In this document: positions 52,973 through 60,418 of the stretch, piece after piece
How positions within the stretch are numbered: position 1 is the stretch's first letter
Layout: every line of letters begins with the position of its first letter
NCBI RefSeq assembly: GCF_000092865.1
Contig: NC_014151.1
Location: 3,038,001-3,102,000 of the forward strand
From: Cellulomonas flavigena DSM 20109
GTDB taxonomy: Bacteria; Actinomycetota; Actinomycetes; Actinomycetales; Cellulomonadaceae
Length of the DNA: 64,000 bases
Direction: 5' to 3'
The notes under the pieces: model-generated
Told to the model about the DNA's origin: nothing
Databases searched by the model: none
What the model saw: only the letters and a program-made list of their open reading frames with translations
Position numbers and translations under genes: made by a program

Positions 52973-54064
52973 ATGCTGCTCGACCCCGGCACCGGCCCCG
53001 TCCGCGCCGCCACCTACCTGCCGTCGACCCCGGACAACGTCCTGTGGGGCCGGCTGCCGTGCGCCGCCGACGCGCCCGTCCTCACGGTCGACCCGGGCAC
53101 CGAGGTCACGGTCGACACCCTGAGCCACGAGGGCCTCCTGGAGGACCAGGGGCGCGACCCGCGCGGGTTCTTCGGTGCGCACGGCCTGATCGACGTGCTC
53201 ACCGACGCGGTGGCGCTCGCGGCGTCGGACCACCCGCACGACCCGGTGGTCGACGGCCCGCACGTCGTCACCGGCCCGATCGCGGTGCGCGGCGCCCGGC
53301 CGGGCGACGTCCTGGCGATCACCGTGCTCGAGGCCCTGCCCCGGGTGCCGTACGGCGTGATCTCCAACCGGCACGGTCGCGGCGCGCTGCCGGGCGAGAT
53401 GCCCGAGGGTGGCGTCGACGTCGTCAGCGTGGTGGCCCGGCTCGACCCGACCGGCACCCGCGCGGTCATGCCCCGGGCGGCCGGCAGCGACCGCACCGTC
53501 GCGTTCCCCCTCGCGCCCTTCCCCGGCATCCTCGGCGTGGCCGTCGCGGGCGACGAGCGACCGCACTCCGTGCCCCCGGGCGCCCACGGCGGCAACCTCG
53601 ACATCAACCTGCTGCAGGCCGGTGCGACGCTGTACCTGCCCGTGCAGGTACCCGACGCGCTGGTCTACGTGGGCGACCCGCACTTCGCGCAGGGCGACGG
53701 CGAGGTCGCGCTCACCGCGCTCGAGGCCTCGCTGCGGGTCACGGTCCGCCTCGACCTGCTGCCCGGCGCGCAGGCGCTCGCCGAGCTGGGGCCGCTGACC
53801 GGTCCCCTCGTCCGCACGTCGGAGCACCTCGTCCCGACAGGTCTCGACGTCGACCTCGACGAGGCGCTGCGGGCGTGCGTGCGCGCCGCTCTCGACCTGC
53901 TGCAGGCGCGCTTCGGCATGGACCGCGCGCACGCGCTGGCGTACCTGTCGGCGGCCACGGACTTCGACGTGTCGCAGGTCGTGGACCGCGTCACGGGCGT
54001 GCACGCCCGCATCCGCCTGGCCGACTTCGACGAGCCGGGTGCCGGGCAGGTCACCGGCGCATGA
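52973..54064 (+). CDS. Acetamidase/formamidase family protein
   Basis: This 363-residue FmdA/AmdA-family hydrolase releases ammonia from short amides. Family blocks are TVDTLSHEGLLEDQG, VTGPIAVRGARPGDVLAITVLE, PFPGILGVA, PPGAHGGNLDINLLQAGATLYLPVQVP and GDPHFAQGDGEVALTALE. TACAGT lies 7 nt before the ATG, with no ribosome binding site. The stop overlaps the amidase start by ATGA. The placement before the ureide operon suggests a shared role in nitrogen supply. Confidence 0.9.
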   Translation: MLLDPGTGPVRAATYLPSTPDNVLWGRLPCAADAPVLTVDPGTEVTVDTLSHEGLLEDQGRDPRGFFGAHGLIDVLTDAVALAASDHPHDPVVDGPHVVTGPIAVRGARPGDVLAITVLEALPRVPYGVISNRHGRGALPGEMPEGGVDVVSVVARLDPTGTRAVMPRAAGSDRTVAFPLAPFPGILGVAVAGDERPHSVPPGAHGGNLDINLLQAGATLYLPVQVPDALVYVGDPHFAQGDGEVALTALEASLRVTVRLDLLPGAQALAELGPLTGPLVRTSEHLVPTGLDVDLDEALRACVRAALDLLQARFGMDRAHALAYLSAATDFDVSQVVDRVTGVHARIRLADFDEPGAGQVTGA

Positions 54065-55800
54065 GGACCGACCCGCCACCGGGCCTCATGGCCGCGTTCG
54101 CCGCCTACGAGCGCGCGCTGGCCGCGGACGACCTCGACGCGCTCGACCGGCTGTTCGCGCCCGGTGCGCACACGCTGCGCGGCGACGCGAGTGGTCTGCT
54201 CGTCGGGCACGACGAGATCGCGGCGTTCCGCGGTGCACGTGGCGGCGCACCGGCCCGGCGGCTCGTCGAGGTGCACGTGCGCACGCTCGACGACGACCAC
54301 GCGCTCGTCGTCGCGGTGACCGAGCCGCTCGCCGGCGGGCGAGGCCAGCAGACGCAGCTCTGGGTGCGTGACGACGCCGGCTGGGCGGTGGTCGCGGCGC
54401 ACGTCCACGCCCCGGCGCGCGCGTTCGACACCCGCGTGTGGCGCGTGCTCGGCGACCCCCTGGTGGCGGGCGCGCACGACGGCCCGCTGGCCCGTCGCAC
54501 GGTCGCGGTCAAGGACCTGTACGCGGTGGCCGGGCAGCGCGTCGGCGCGGGCAACCCGACGTGGCTGGCCGACGCGCCGGTCGAGTCGGAGCACGCCGAC
54601 GCGGTCGCCCGGCTGCTCGCGGCGGGCGCGGACGTGCGCGGCGTGACCCGCACCGACGAGCTCGCGTACTCCCTCGCGGGCACCAACGCGCACAGCGGCA
54701 CGCCGCCGAACCCCCGCGCCCCGGGGCGCGTGCCCGGCGGGTCGTCCTCGGGCTCGGCGGCGGCCGTGGCGCTGGGCCAGGCCGACGTTGGCCTGGGGAC
54801 CGACACCGGAGGGTCGGTGCGCGTGCCCGCGTCGTACCAGGGCCTGTACGGCATCCGGACGACGCACGGCGCGGTGTCGACCAGAGGCCTCGTGCCGCTC
54901 GCTCCCACGTTCGACGCCGTGGGCTGGCTCACCCGGGACGCGGACCTGCTCGTCGCGGTCGGCGACGTGCTCCTGCCGCCCGAGACCGACACCGCACCCC
55001 GGTCGCCGCGGCTGCGGGTGAGCCCGGCGCTGCTCGCCCACGCGCAGGGCGACGTGGCCGCGCGCGTCGCCGTGTTCGCGGCCGACGCCGGTGCGACGGT
55101 GACCGACACGTGGGACGGCGTGGACCTCGCGGCGTGGGCGGAGGTGTTCCGCGTGCACCAGGCCTGGGAGGCGTGGCGCGAGCACGGTGCGTGGGTGAGC
55201 GCGCACCCGGGCGCGCTGGGGCCCGACGTGGCCGGGCGGTTCGCCGCGGCGTCGCGCATCGACGACGCCGACGGGGCCGCCGCGGCGGTGCGGCGCGAGC
55301 AGCTGCGCGAGCGCGTCCTCGACCTCGTCGGGGACGACGTGCTCGTGCTGCCGGCGGCGCCCTCGGTGCCCCCGCGACCCGACCCCGTCGGCCTCGAGGC
55401 GGTGCGCGCCGCCACGCTGCGGCTCACGTGCGTCGCCGGGATCGGTGGGCTGCCGGCGGTCGTGCTCCCGATGCCGCACGGGGCCGGATCGACGGCTCGC
55501 GACCTCGGAGGCGGGGCCGGATCGACGGCTCGCGACCTGGGAGGTGGGGCCGGATCGACGGCTCGCGACCTCGGAGGTGGGGCCGGATCGACGGCTCGCG
55601 ACCTGGGAGGTGGGGCCGGATCGACGGCTCGCGACCTCGGAGGTGGGGCCGGATCGACGGCTCGCGACCTGGGGGCGGGGGGGCTCGTGCCTGCGGTGGG
55701 TCAGCGGGCGGGACTGCCGGTCGGCGTGTGCCTGCTCGCCGCGCCCGGGCGTGACCGTGCGCTGCTACGCCTCGCGCGCGAGCTGGCCGACGCGCTGTGA
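54061..55800 (+). CDS. AtzH-like domain/amidase fusion with internal 33-bp repeats
   Basis: In this 579-residue protein, residues 1-125 match the AtzH-like (DUF3225, SnoaL fold) domain and residues 135-579 are an amidase-signature hydrolase. The Ser-cisSer-Lys triad is visible: Lys151 in AVKDLY, the Ser cluster 228-230 in GGSSSGS, and nucleophile Ser252 in GTDTGGSVR. Between VVLPMPH and LPVGVCLLAAPGRD, residues 474-539 are six copies of GAGSTARDLGG, absent from typical amidases. The frame stays open, so the enzyme may still work with a long surface loop. Confidence 0.88.
   Translation: MRTDPPPGLMAAFAAYERALAADDLDALDRLFAPGAHTLRGDASGLLVGHDEIAAFRGARGGAPARRLVEVHVRTLDDDHALVVAVTEPLAGGRGQQTQLWVRDDAGWAVVAAHVHAPARAFDTRVWRVLGDPLVAGAHDGPLARRTVAVKDLYAVAGQRVGAGNPTWLADAPVESEHADAVARLLAAGADVRGVTRTDELAYSLAGTNAHSGTPPNPRAPGRVPGGSSSGSAAAVALGQADVGLGTDTGGSVRVPASYQGLYGIRTTHGAVSTRGLVPLAPTFDAVGWLTRDADLLVAVGDVLLPPETDTAPRSPRLRVSPALLAHAQGDVAARVAVFAADAGATVTDTWDGVDLAAWAEVFRVHQAWEAWREHGAWVSAHPGALGPDVAGRFAAASRIDDADGAAAAVRREQLRERVLDLVGDDVLVLPAAPSVPPRPDPVGLEAVRAATLRLTCVAGIGGLPAVVLPMPHGAGSTARDLGGGAGSTARDLGGGAGSTARDLGGGAGSTARDLGGGAGSTARDLGGGAGSTARDLGAGGLVPAVGQRAGLPVGVCLLAAPGRDRALLRLARELADAL
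55480..55677 (+). repeat. Six 33-bp tandem repeats inside the amidase gene
   Basis: Each unit starts GGGGCCGGATCGACGGCTC and ends with an alternating CTC/CTG codon variant (DLGG), so a 66-bp higher-order unit is visible. The units are otherwise almost identical and each is 11 codons. The 19-bp start of the unit also occurs in the intergenic cluster at 32611-32629. Confidence 0.95.
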
Positions 55801-55919
55801 CGGCGCCCTCGGGCCGCGGGCCCACGGGTGGTGTGCGGACGTATTCACGCTGCTGAAACAGCGGTTTCCCTCGGCGACACATCGTCCGCCTACGGTCGGC
55901 GACGGCGAGAGGACACCGG
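55801..55919 (+). promoter_or_regulatory. Ureide operon promoter with palindromic operator
   Basis: GAAACAGCGGTTTC (55855-55868) is a GAAAC-N4-GTTTC dyad. TACGGT at 55891-55896 is the likely -10, and GAGAGG is the ribosome binding site. The dyad reaches the -35 region, a good position for a repressor. The same dyad occurs before the aminotransferase gene. Confidence 0.6.
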
Positions 55920-56510
55920 ATGCTGCTCGAGGAGTTCAACGCGCTGCCCGAGGGCGAGGCGCAGGCGTTCGTGCGGGCGTGCGCGGACGTGCCGTGGTGG
56001 GCGACCGCGGTCGCGGCCGCGCGCCCCTACCGCTCGGTGGCGGCGCTGCGTGCGTACGCGCACGAGGAGGCCATGGCCTGGGGGCCCGGCGACGTCGAGC
56101 GGGCGCTCGCCGACCACCCGCGGATCGGCGAGAAGGGCCGCGGCGCGACGGCGGCGCTCTCGGCGCGCGAGCAGGCCGGGGTGGACCCGGCCGACGCCGA
56201 GGTCGCCGCCCGCCTCGCGGACGGCAACGCCCGCTACGAGGAGCGGTTCGGCCGGGTGTTCCTCGTGCGGGCCGCCGGTCGCAGCAGCCGCGAGATCCTC
56301 ACGCTGCTCGAGCAGCGGCTGACGCACGACCGCACGACGGAGGCGCGCGTGACGGCCGGCCAGCTGCGGGAGATCGCCGACCTGCGTCTCGCGCAGCTCG
56401 TCACCGCGACGGCCGTCGACCCCGTCGACGACGCCGACGACGACCTCGCCGACCTCGACGACACCTCCGTGACACCCGTCGCGGCACCGCTCGCGGAGCC
56501 GGTCGGGTGA
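55920..56510 (+). CDS. 2-Oxo-4-hydroxy-4-carboxy-5-ureidoimidazoline (OHCU) decarboxylase
   Basis: This 196-residue enzyme converts OHCU to S-allantoin, the third step from urate. The catalytic region has ADHPRIGEK, with the essential His, followed by NARYEERFGRVFLVRAAGRSSREIL and an Arg-rich end TAGQLREIADLRLAQLV. An acidic tail of about 30 residues follows. GAGAGG lies 8 nt before the ATG. The stop overlaps the next gene by GTGA. It is the first gene of the urate block. Confidence 0.93.
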   Translation: MLLEEFNALPEGEAQAFVRACADVPWWATAVAAARPYRSVAALRAYAHEEAMAWGPGDVERALADHPRIGEKGRGATAALSAREQAGVDPADAEVAARLADGNARYEERFGRVFLVRAAGRSSREILTLLEQRLTHDRTTEARVTAGQLREIADLRLAQLVTATAVDPVDDADDDLADLDDTSVTPVAAPLAEPVG

Positions 56511-56827
56511 CCTCCTGCTCGACCCACGTCCTCGACGCGGCGGCCGGACGCCCCGCCGCCGGCCTGGACGTCGCGCTGCTGGCCGCCGACGGCACCGTGC
56601 TGGAGCGGGGCCGCACGGACGACGACGGCCGGCTGCGCTGGGACACGACGCTCACGACCGGCACGTACGGCCTGCGCTTCGCCACCGCGGCGTGGTTCGC
56701 CGCCGCGGGCGTCGCGACCGTGCACGCCGCGGTGCACCTGGAGGTGCTCGTCGACGGCTCGCAGCCGCACTACCACCTGGCGCTGCTGCTGAGCCCGTTC
56801 GCCTACACCACGTACCGAGGGAGCTGA
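56507..56827 (+). CDS. 5-Hydroxyisourate hydrolase
   Basis: This 106-residue transthyretin-like hydrolase opens 5-hydroxyisourate to OHCU. The N-terminal [18 protein letters not shown] and the C-terminal YHLALLLSPFAYTTYRGS, including the YRGS signature, identify the family. The GTG at 56507 overlaps the previous stop. It sits between OHCU decarboxylase and uricase, so the enzymes for steps 1-3 are adjacent. Confidence 0.95.
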   Translation: MTSCSTHVLDAAAGRPAAGLDVALLAADGTVLERGRTDDDGRLRWDTTLTTGTYGLRFATAAWFAAAGVATVHAAVHLEVLVDGSQPHYHLALLLSPFAYTTYRGS

Positions 56828-56830
56828 CGC

Positions 56831-57733
56831 ATGGCCGTCGGAGACGTCGTCCTGGGAGCCAACCAGTACGGGAAGGCCGAGGTGCGCCTGGTGCGCGTCA
56901 CGCGCGACACCCCCGTGCACGAGATCGAGGACCTCACGGTCACCACGCAGCTGCGCGGCGACTTCGCCGCGTGCCACACCACCGGGGACAACGCGCACGT
57001 GGTGGCGACCGACACGCAGAAGAACACGGTCTACGCGTTCGCCCGCACGCACGGCGTGGGCTCTCCCGAGGCGTTCCTGCTGCGCCTCGCCCGCCACTTC
57101 GTCGACGGGTTCGACCAGGTGACGGGCGGGCGGTTCGCGGCCGACGTGCACGCGTGGGACCGCATCGCGGTGGACGGCAAGCCGCACGACCACGCGTTCG
57201 TCCGCACCGGCGCCGGCACGCGCCGCGCCGTGGTGCTCGTCGACGGTGACGACGTGCACGTCGTCTCGGGCTTCACCGGCGCGACGGTCCTGAAGTCGAC
57301 CGGTTCGGAGTTCTGGGGCTTCCCGCGCGACCGCTACACGACGCTCGCCGAGACGAAGGACCGGATCCTCGCGACGTCGGTGACGGCGTGGTGGCGCTGG
57401 ACGACCCCGGACGTCGACGTCGAGGCCCGCTACCCCGTGGTGAAGGACCTGCTGCTGTCGACGTTCGCGCAGGTGCACTCCCTGGCGCTGCAGCACACGA
57501 TCTTCGAGATGGGCCGCGCGGTGCTCGAGGCCTGCGACGACGTCGCCGAGGTGCGGCTGTCGTGCCCCAACAAGCACCACCTGCTCGTGGACCTCGAGCC
57601 GTTCGGCCTGGAGAACCCGGGCGAGGTGTTCCATGCGGCCGACCGCCCGTACGGTCTCATCGAGGCGGCGGTGCACCGCGAGGGGGACCCCCCGGTCCCG
57701 CACGTCTGGGCGTCCGTGCCCGGGTTCGTCTGA
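56831..57733 (+). CDS. Urate oxidase (uricase)
   Basis: This 300-residue cofactor-free oxidase converts urate to 5-hydroxyisourate. The active-site Lys is in ANQYGKAEVRL and the Thr is in VVATDTQKNTVYA. Other family blocks are GFPRDRYTTLAETKDRILAT, QHTIFEMG and CPNKHHLLVDL. The length is normal. It starts 3 bp after the HIU hydrolase stop, with GAGGGAGC upstream. The ending shows no clear peroxisomal-type or other sorting signal, as expected for bacteria. Confidence 0.96.
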   Translation: MAVGDVVLGANQYGKAEVRLVRVTRDTPVHEIEDLTVTTQLRGDFAACHTTGDNAHVVATDTQKNTVYAFARTHGVGSPEAFLLRLARHFVDGFDQVTGGRFAADVHAWDRIAVDGKPHDHAFVRTGAGTRRAVVLVDGDDVHVVSGFTGATVLKSTGSEFWGFPRDRYTTLAETKDRILATSVTAWWRWTTPDVDVEARYPVVKDLLLSTFAQVHSLALQHTIFEMGRAVLEACDDVAEVRLSCPNKHHLLVDLEPFGLENPGEVFHAADRPYGLIEAAVHREGDPPVPHVWASVPGFV

Positions 57734-57745
57734 CCGGCGGTCACG

Positions 57746-59152
57746 GTGACGACGACGACGCCGGACGCGCTGCCCGTCCGCGGCTTCCCGCCCCACCCCG
57801 CACCGGGCGACCTGCTCGCGGCCGTGCGCGGCCGCCAGGTGCTCGTCGACGGCGTGCTGCGGGCGGCGACCGTGCACGTCGCCGACGGTCGCGTGGCGGT
57901 GGTCGGCCCGTACGACGACCCCGTCGAGGGCCCGGTCCTCGACGCCCCCGACCACGCGTACGTCCTGCCCGGGGTGGTGGACTCGCACGTGCACGTCAAC
58001 GAGCCGGGGCGCACCGCGTGGGAGGGCTTCGCGTCGGCGACGCGCGCGGCGGCCCTCGGCGGCGTCACGACGCTCGTCGACATGCCGCTCAACAGCATCC
58101 CGCCCACGACGACGACGCGTGCCCTGGCCGCCAAGCGCCGCGCGTCGACCGGTCAGCTCACGGTGGACGTCGCGCTGTGGGGCGGAGCGGTGCCGGGCAA
58201 CCTCGACGACCTGCAGCCGCTGTGGGACGCGGGGGTCATGGGCTTCAAGTGCTTCCTGTCCCCGTCGGGCGTCGACGAGTTCCCGCCGCTGGGGCCGGTG
58301 GGCTTCGACGCGGCGCTGCGGACGGTCGCGGCGTTCGACGGCCTGGTGATCGTGCACGCCGAGGACCCGGGCGTGCTCGCGGACGCCCCCGTCCGGCCGG
58401 GCGGCGTGTACCGGGACTTCGTGGCGTCGCGCCCGCACGAGGCGGAGACGGCCGCGGTCGCGCGCGTCGTCGCCGGTGCCCGGGAGACCGGCTGCCGTGT
58501 GCACGTCCTGCACCTGTCGAGCGCGCGTGCGCTGGACCTGCTGGCCGACGCGCGCGCGGAGGGTCTGCCGGTGACGGTCGAGACGTGCCCGCACTACCTG
58601 ACGTTCGACGCGGACGCGATCCCCGACGGCTCGGCGGCGCACAAGTGCTGCCCGCCGATCCGCGACGCAGGCAACCGCGAGGCGCTGTGGGACGGTCTGC
58701 GGGAGGGCGTCATCGACGTCGTCGTCACCGACCACTCCCCCGCGACGGCCGACGAGAAGCTCCGCGGCGGCGGTGACCTGCAGCAGGCGTGGGGCGGTGT
58801 CGCGGGCCTGCAGGTGGGTTTCCAGGCGGTCGCGCACGGCGCCGCGGCCCGCGGGATCGGCATCGAGGACGTGAGCCGGTGGATGTCGACGGGGACGGCC
58901 GACCTGGTCGGCCTGCCGCACAAGGGCCGGATCGCCGCCGGCGCGGACGCCGACCTGCTCGTGCTCGACCCGCGCGCACCGCTGCACGTCGACGTGCGCA
59001 CGCTCGCGCACCGCCACCCCATCAGCGCGTACGACGGCGTCGAGCTCTCGGCGTCGGTGACGGCGAGCGTGCTGCGCGGGCGCGTCGTGGCACGTGACGG
59101 CGCGGTCACCGCGGGCACGGGTCGGCTGCTGTCCCGCCCTCGGCGGCCGTGA
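57746..59152 (+). CDS. allB: Allantoinase
   Basis: This 468-residue amidohydrolase opens allantoin to allantoate. Metal ligands are DSHVHVNEPG and the carboxylated Lys in GFKCFLSPSG, with HAEDP, HVLHLSSA and TDHSPAT further on. GTG at 57746 is used; the gene begins 12 bp after uricase. The N-terminus (about 25 residues) is longer and Pro-rich compared with the family core. Confidence 0.94.
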   Translation: MTTTTPDALPVRGFPPHPAPGDLLAAVRGRQVLVDGVLRAATVHVADGRVAVVGPYDDPVEGPVLDAPDHAYVLPGVVDSHVHVNEPGRTAWEGFASATRAAALGGVTTLVDMPLNSIPPTTTTRALAAKRRASTGQLTVDVALWGGAVPGNLDDLQPLWDAGVMGFKCFLSPSGVDEFPPLGPVGFDAALRTVAAFDGLVIVHAEDPGVLADAPVRPGGVYRDFVASRPHEAETAAVARVVAGARETGCRVHVLHLSSARALDLLADARAEGLPVTVETCPHYLTFDADAIPDGSAAHKCCPPIRDAGNREALWDGLREGVIDVVVTDHSPATADEKLRGGGDLQQAWGGVAGLQVGFQAVAHGAAARGIGIEDVSRWMSTGTADLVGLPHKGRIAAGADADLLVLDPRAPLHVDVRTLAHRHPISAYDGVELSASVTASVLRGRVVARDGAVTAGTGRLLSRPRRP

Positions 59153-59181
59153 CCCGGTGCGCACGTCACGGAAACGTCGGT

Positions 59182-59202
59182 GAAACGGCCGTTTCGTAAC
59201 GT
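59182..59202 (+). promoter_or_regulatory. Operator and leaderless promoter of the aminotransferase gene
   Basis: GAAACGGCCGTTTC (59182-59195) is a perfect 14-bp palindrome. It is followed at once by TAACGT (59197-59202), which ends 7 nt before the ATG. An extra half-site GGAAACGTC lies at 59170. Binding here would block the promoter. Confidence 0.6.
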
Positions 59203-59209
59203 GCCGCGC

Positions 59210-60418
59210 ATGACGCTGCACCCGCCGTACCGCCTGCTCATGGGGCCGGGCCCGGTCAACGCCGACCCGCGCGTGCTGCGGGCGATGTCGGCGCCGCTGG
59301 TCGGGCAGTTCGACCCGGTGATGACGGGGTACATGAACGCGACGCAGGACCTCTACCGGCAGGTGCTCCGCACGACGAACGACGCGACGCTGCTGGTCGA
59401 CGGCACCGCGCGCGCCGCGATCGAGGCCGCCCTGGTGTCGCTGGTCGAACCGGGCGACACGGTCCTGGTCCCGGTGTTCGGGCGGTTCGGCCACCTCCTG
59501 GTCGAGATCGCGCGCCGCGCGGGTGCGAAGGTCGCGACGGTCGACGCGCCGTGGGGCCAGGTCGTCGACCCGCAGGCGGTCGCCGACGCCGTGCGGGCCC
59601 ACCGCCCGCGCGTCGTCGCGGTGGTGCACGGCGACACGTCGACGACGATGCGCCAGCCACTGGCGGACATCGGCGCGGTCTGCGCCGAGCACGACGCACT
59701 GCTCTACGTCGACGCGACCGCGTCGCTCGGCGGCAACGACGTGCGCACCGACGACTGGGGCCTCGACGTCGTAACCGCCGGGCTGCAGAAGTGCCTCGGC
59801 GGCCCGCCGGGCAGCGCACCGGCCACGCTGTCGGACCGCGCGCGCGACGCGGTGCGGGCGCGCACGCACGTCGAGGAGGGCCTGCGCACGGACGCCGACG
59901 AGCCCCGCGGCACCGTCATCGGCTCCAACTACCTCGACCTCGCGCAGGTCCTCGACTACTGGGGCCCGCGCCGCCTCAACCACCACACCGAGGCCACGTC
60001 GATGCTCTACGCGGCGCACGAGTGCGCGCGCGTGCTGCTCGAGGAGGGCCTGGACGCCGCGGTCGAGCGGCACCGGCGCGCCGGTGCCGCTCTGCTCGCG
60101 GGCGTGCAGGCGCTGGGTCTGGCGGTCTTCGGCGATCCCGCGCACCGCATGCACAACGTCGTCGCGGTCGAGGTACCCGACGGCGTCGTCGCGGACGCCG
60201 TGCGCGCGGCGATGCTCGACGACTTCGCGATCGAGATCGGCACGTCGTTCGGCCCGCTGCACGGGCGCGTCTGGCGCATCGGCACCATGGGCGTCAACGC
60301 GCGCAAGGACGCGGTGCTCACGACGCTCGCGGCGCTCGAGCACGTGCTGCGCGCCCAGGGCGTCGCGGTCCCCCCGGGCGGCGGCGTGAGCGCCGCGCAG
60401 GAGGCGTACGCCGCATGA
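59210..60418 (+). CDS. pucG: Pyridoxal-phosphate aminotransferase, PucG type (ureidoglycine-glyoxylate)
   Basis: This 402-residue class V aminotransferase has MGPGPVNADPRVLRAM at the N-terminus, VDATASLGGNDVRTDDWGLD, and the PLP-binding Lys in TAGLQKCLGGPPG. The C-terminal RIGTMGVNARKDAVL is typical. In a ureide cluster it most likely moves the amino group of S-ureidoglycine to glyoxylate, giving oxalurate and glycine. Alanine-glyoxylate aminotransferase is the general alternative. The stop overlaps the next gene by ATGA. Confidence 0.9.
   Translation: MTLHPPYRLLMGPGPVNADPRVLRAMSAPLVGQFDPVMTGYMNATQDLYRQVLRTTNDATLLVDGTARAAIEAALVSLVEPGDTVLVPVFGRFGHLLVEIARRAGAKVATVDAPWGQVVDPQAVADAVRAHRPRVVAVVHGDTSTTMRQPLADIGAVCAEHDALLYVDATASLGGNDVRTDDWGLDVVTAGLQKCLGGPPGSAPATLSDRARDAVRARTHVEEGLRTDADEPRGTVIGSNYLDLAQVLDYWGPRRLNHHTEATSMLYAAHECARVLLEEGLDAAVERHRRAGAALLAGVQALGLAVFGDPAHRMHNVVAVEVPDGVVADAVRAAMLDDFAIEIGTSFGPLHGRVWRIGTMGVNARKDAVLTTLAALEHVLRAQGVAVPPGGGVSAAQEAYAA

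Noticed and set aside
55480-55677. CRISPR-like array
   Set aside because: The repeats are directly adjacent with no spacers, are a multiple of three and stay in frame within the amidase gene. There are no cas genes.
49585-55800. A continuous open frame of about 2,071 codons on the plus strand
   Set aside because: All but the last 580 codons are antisense to tad genes or out of frame and are Arg/Pro/Ala-rich. Only the amidase part is real.
56234-60343. A continuous open frame of about 1,369 codons on the minus strand across the ureide genes
   Set aside because: It is antisense to five well-supported enzymes and has the Arg/His/Val-rich composition of a shadow frame.
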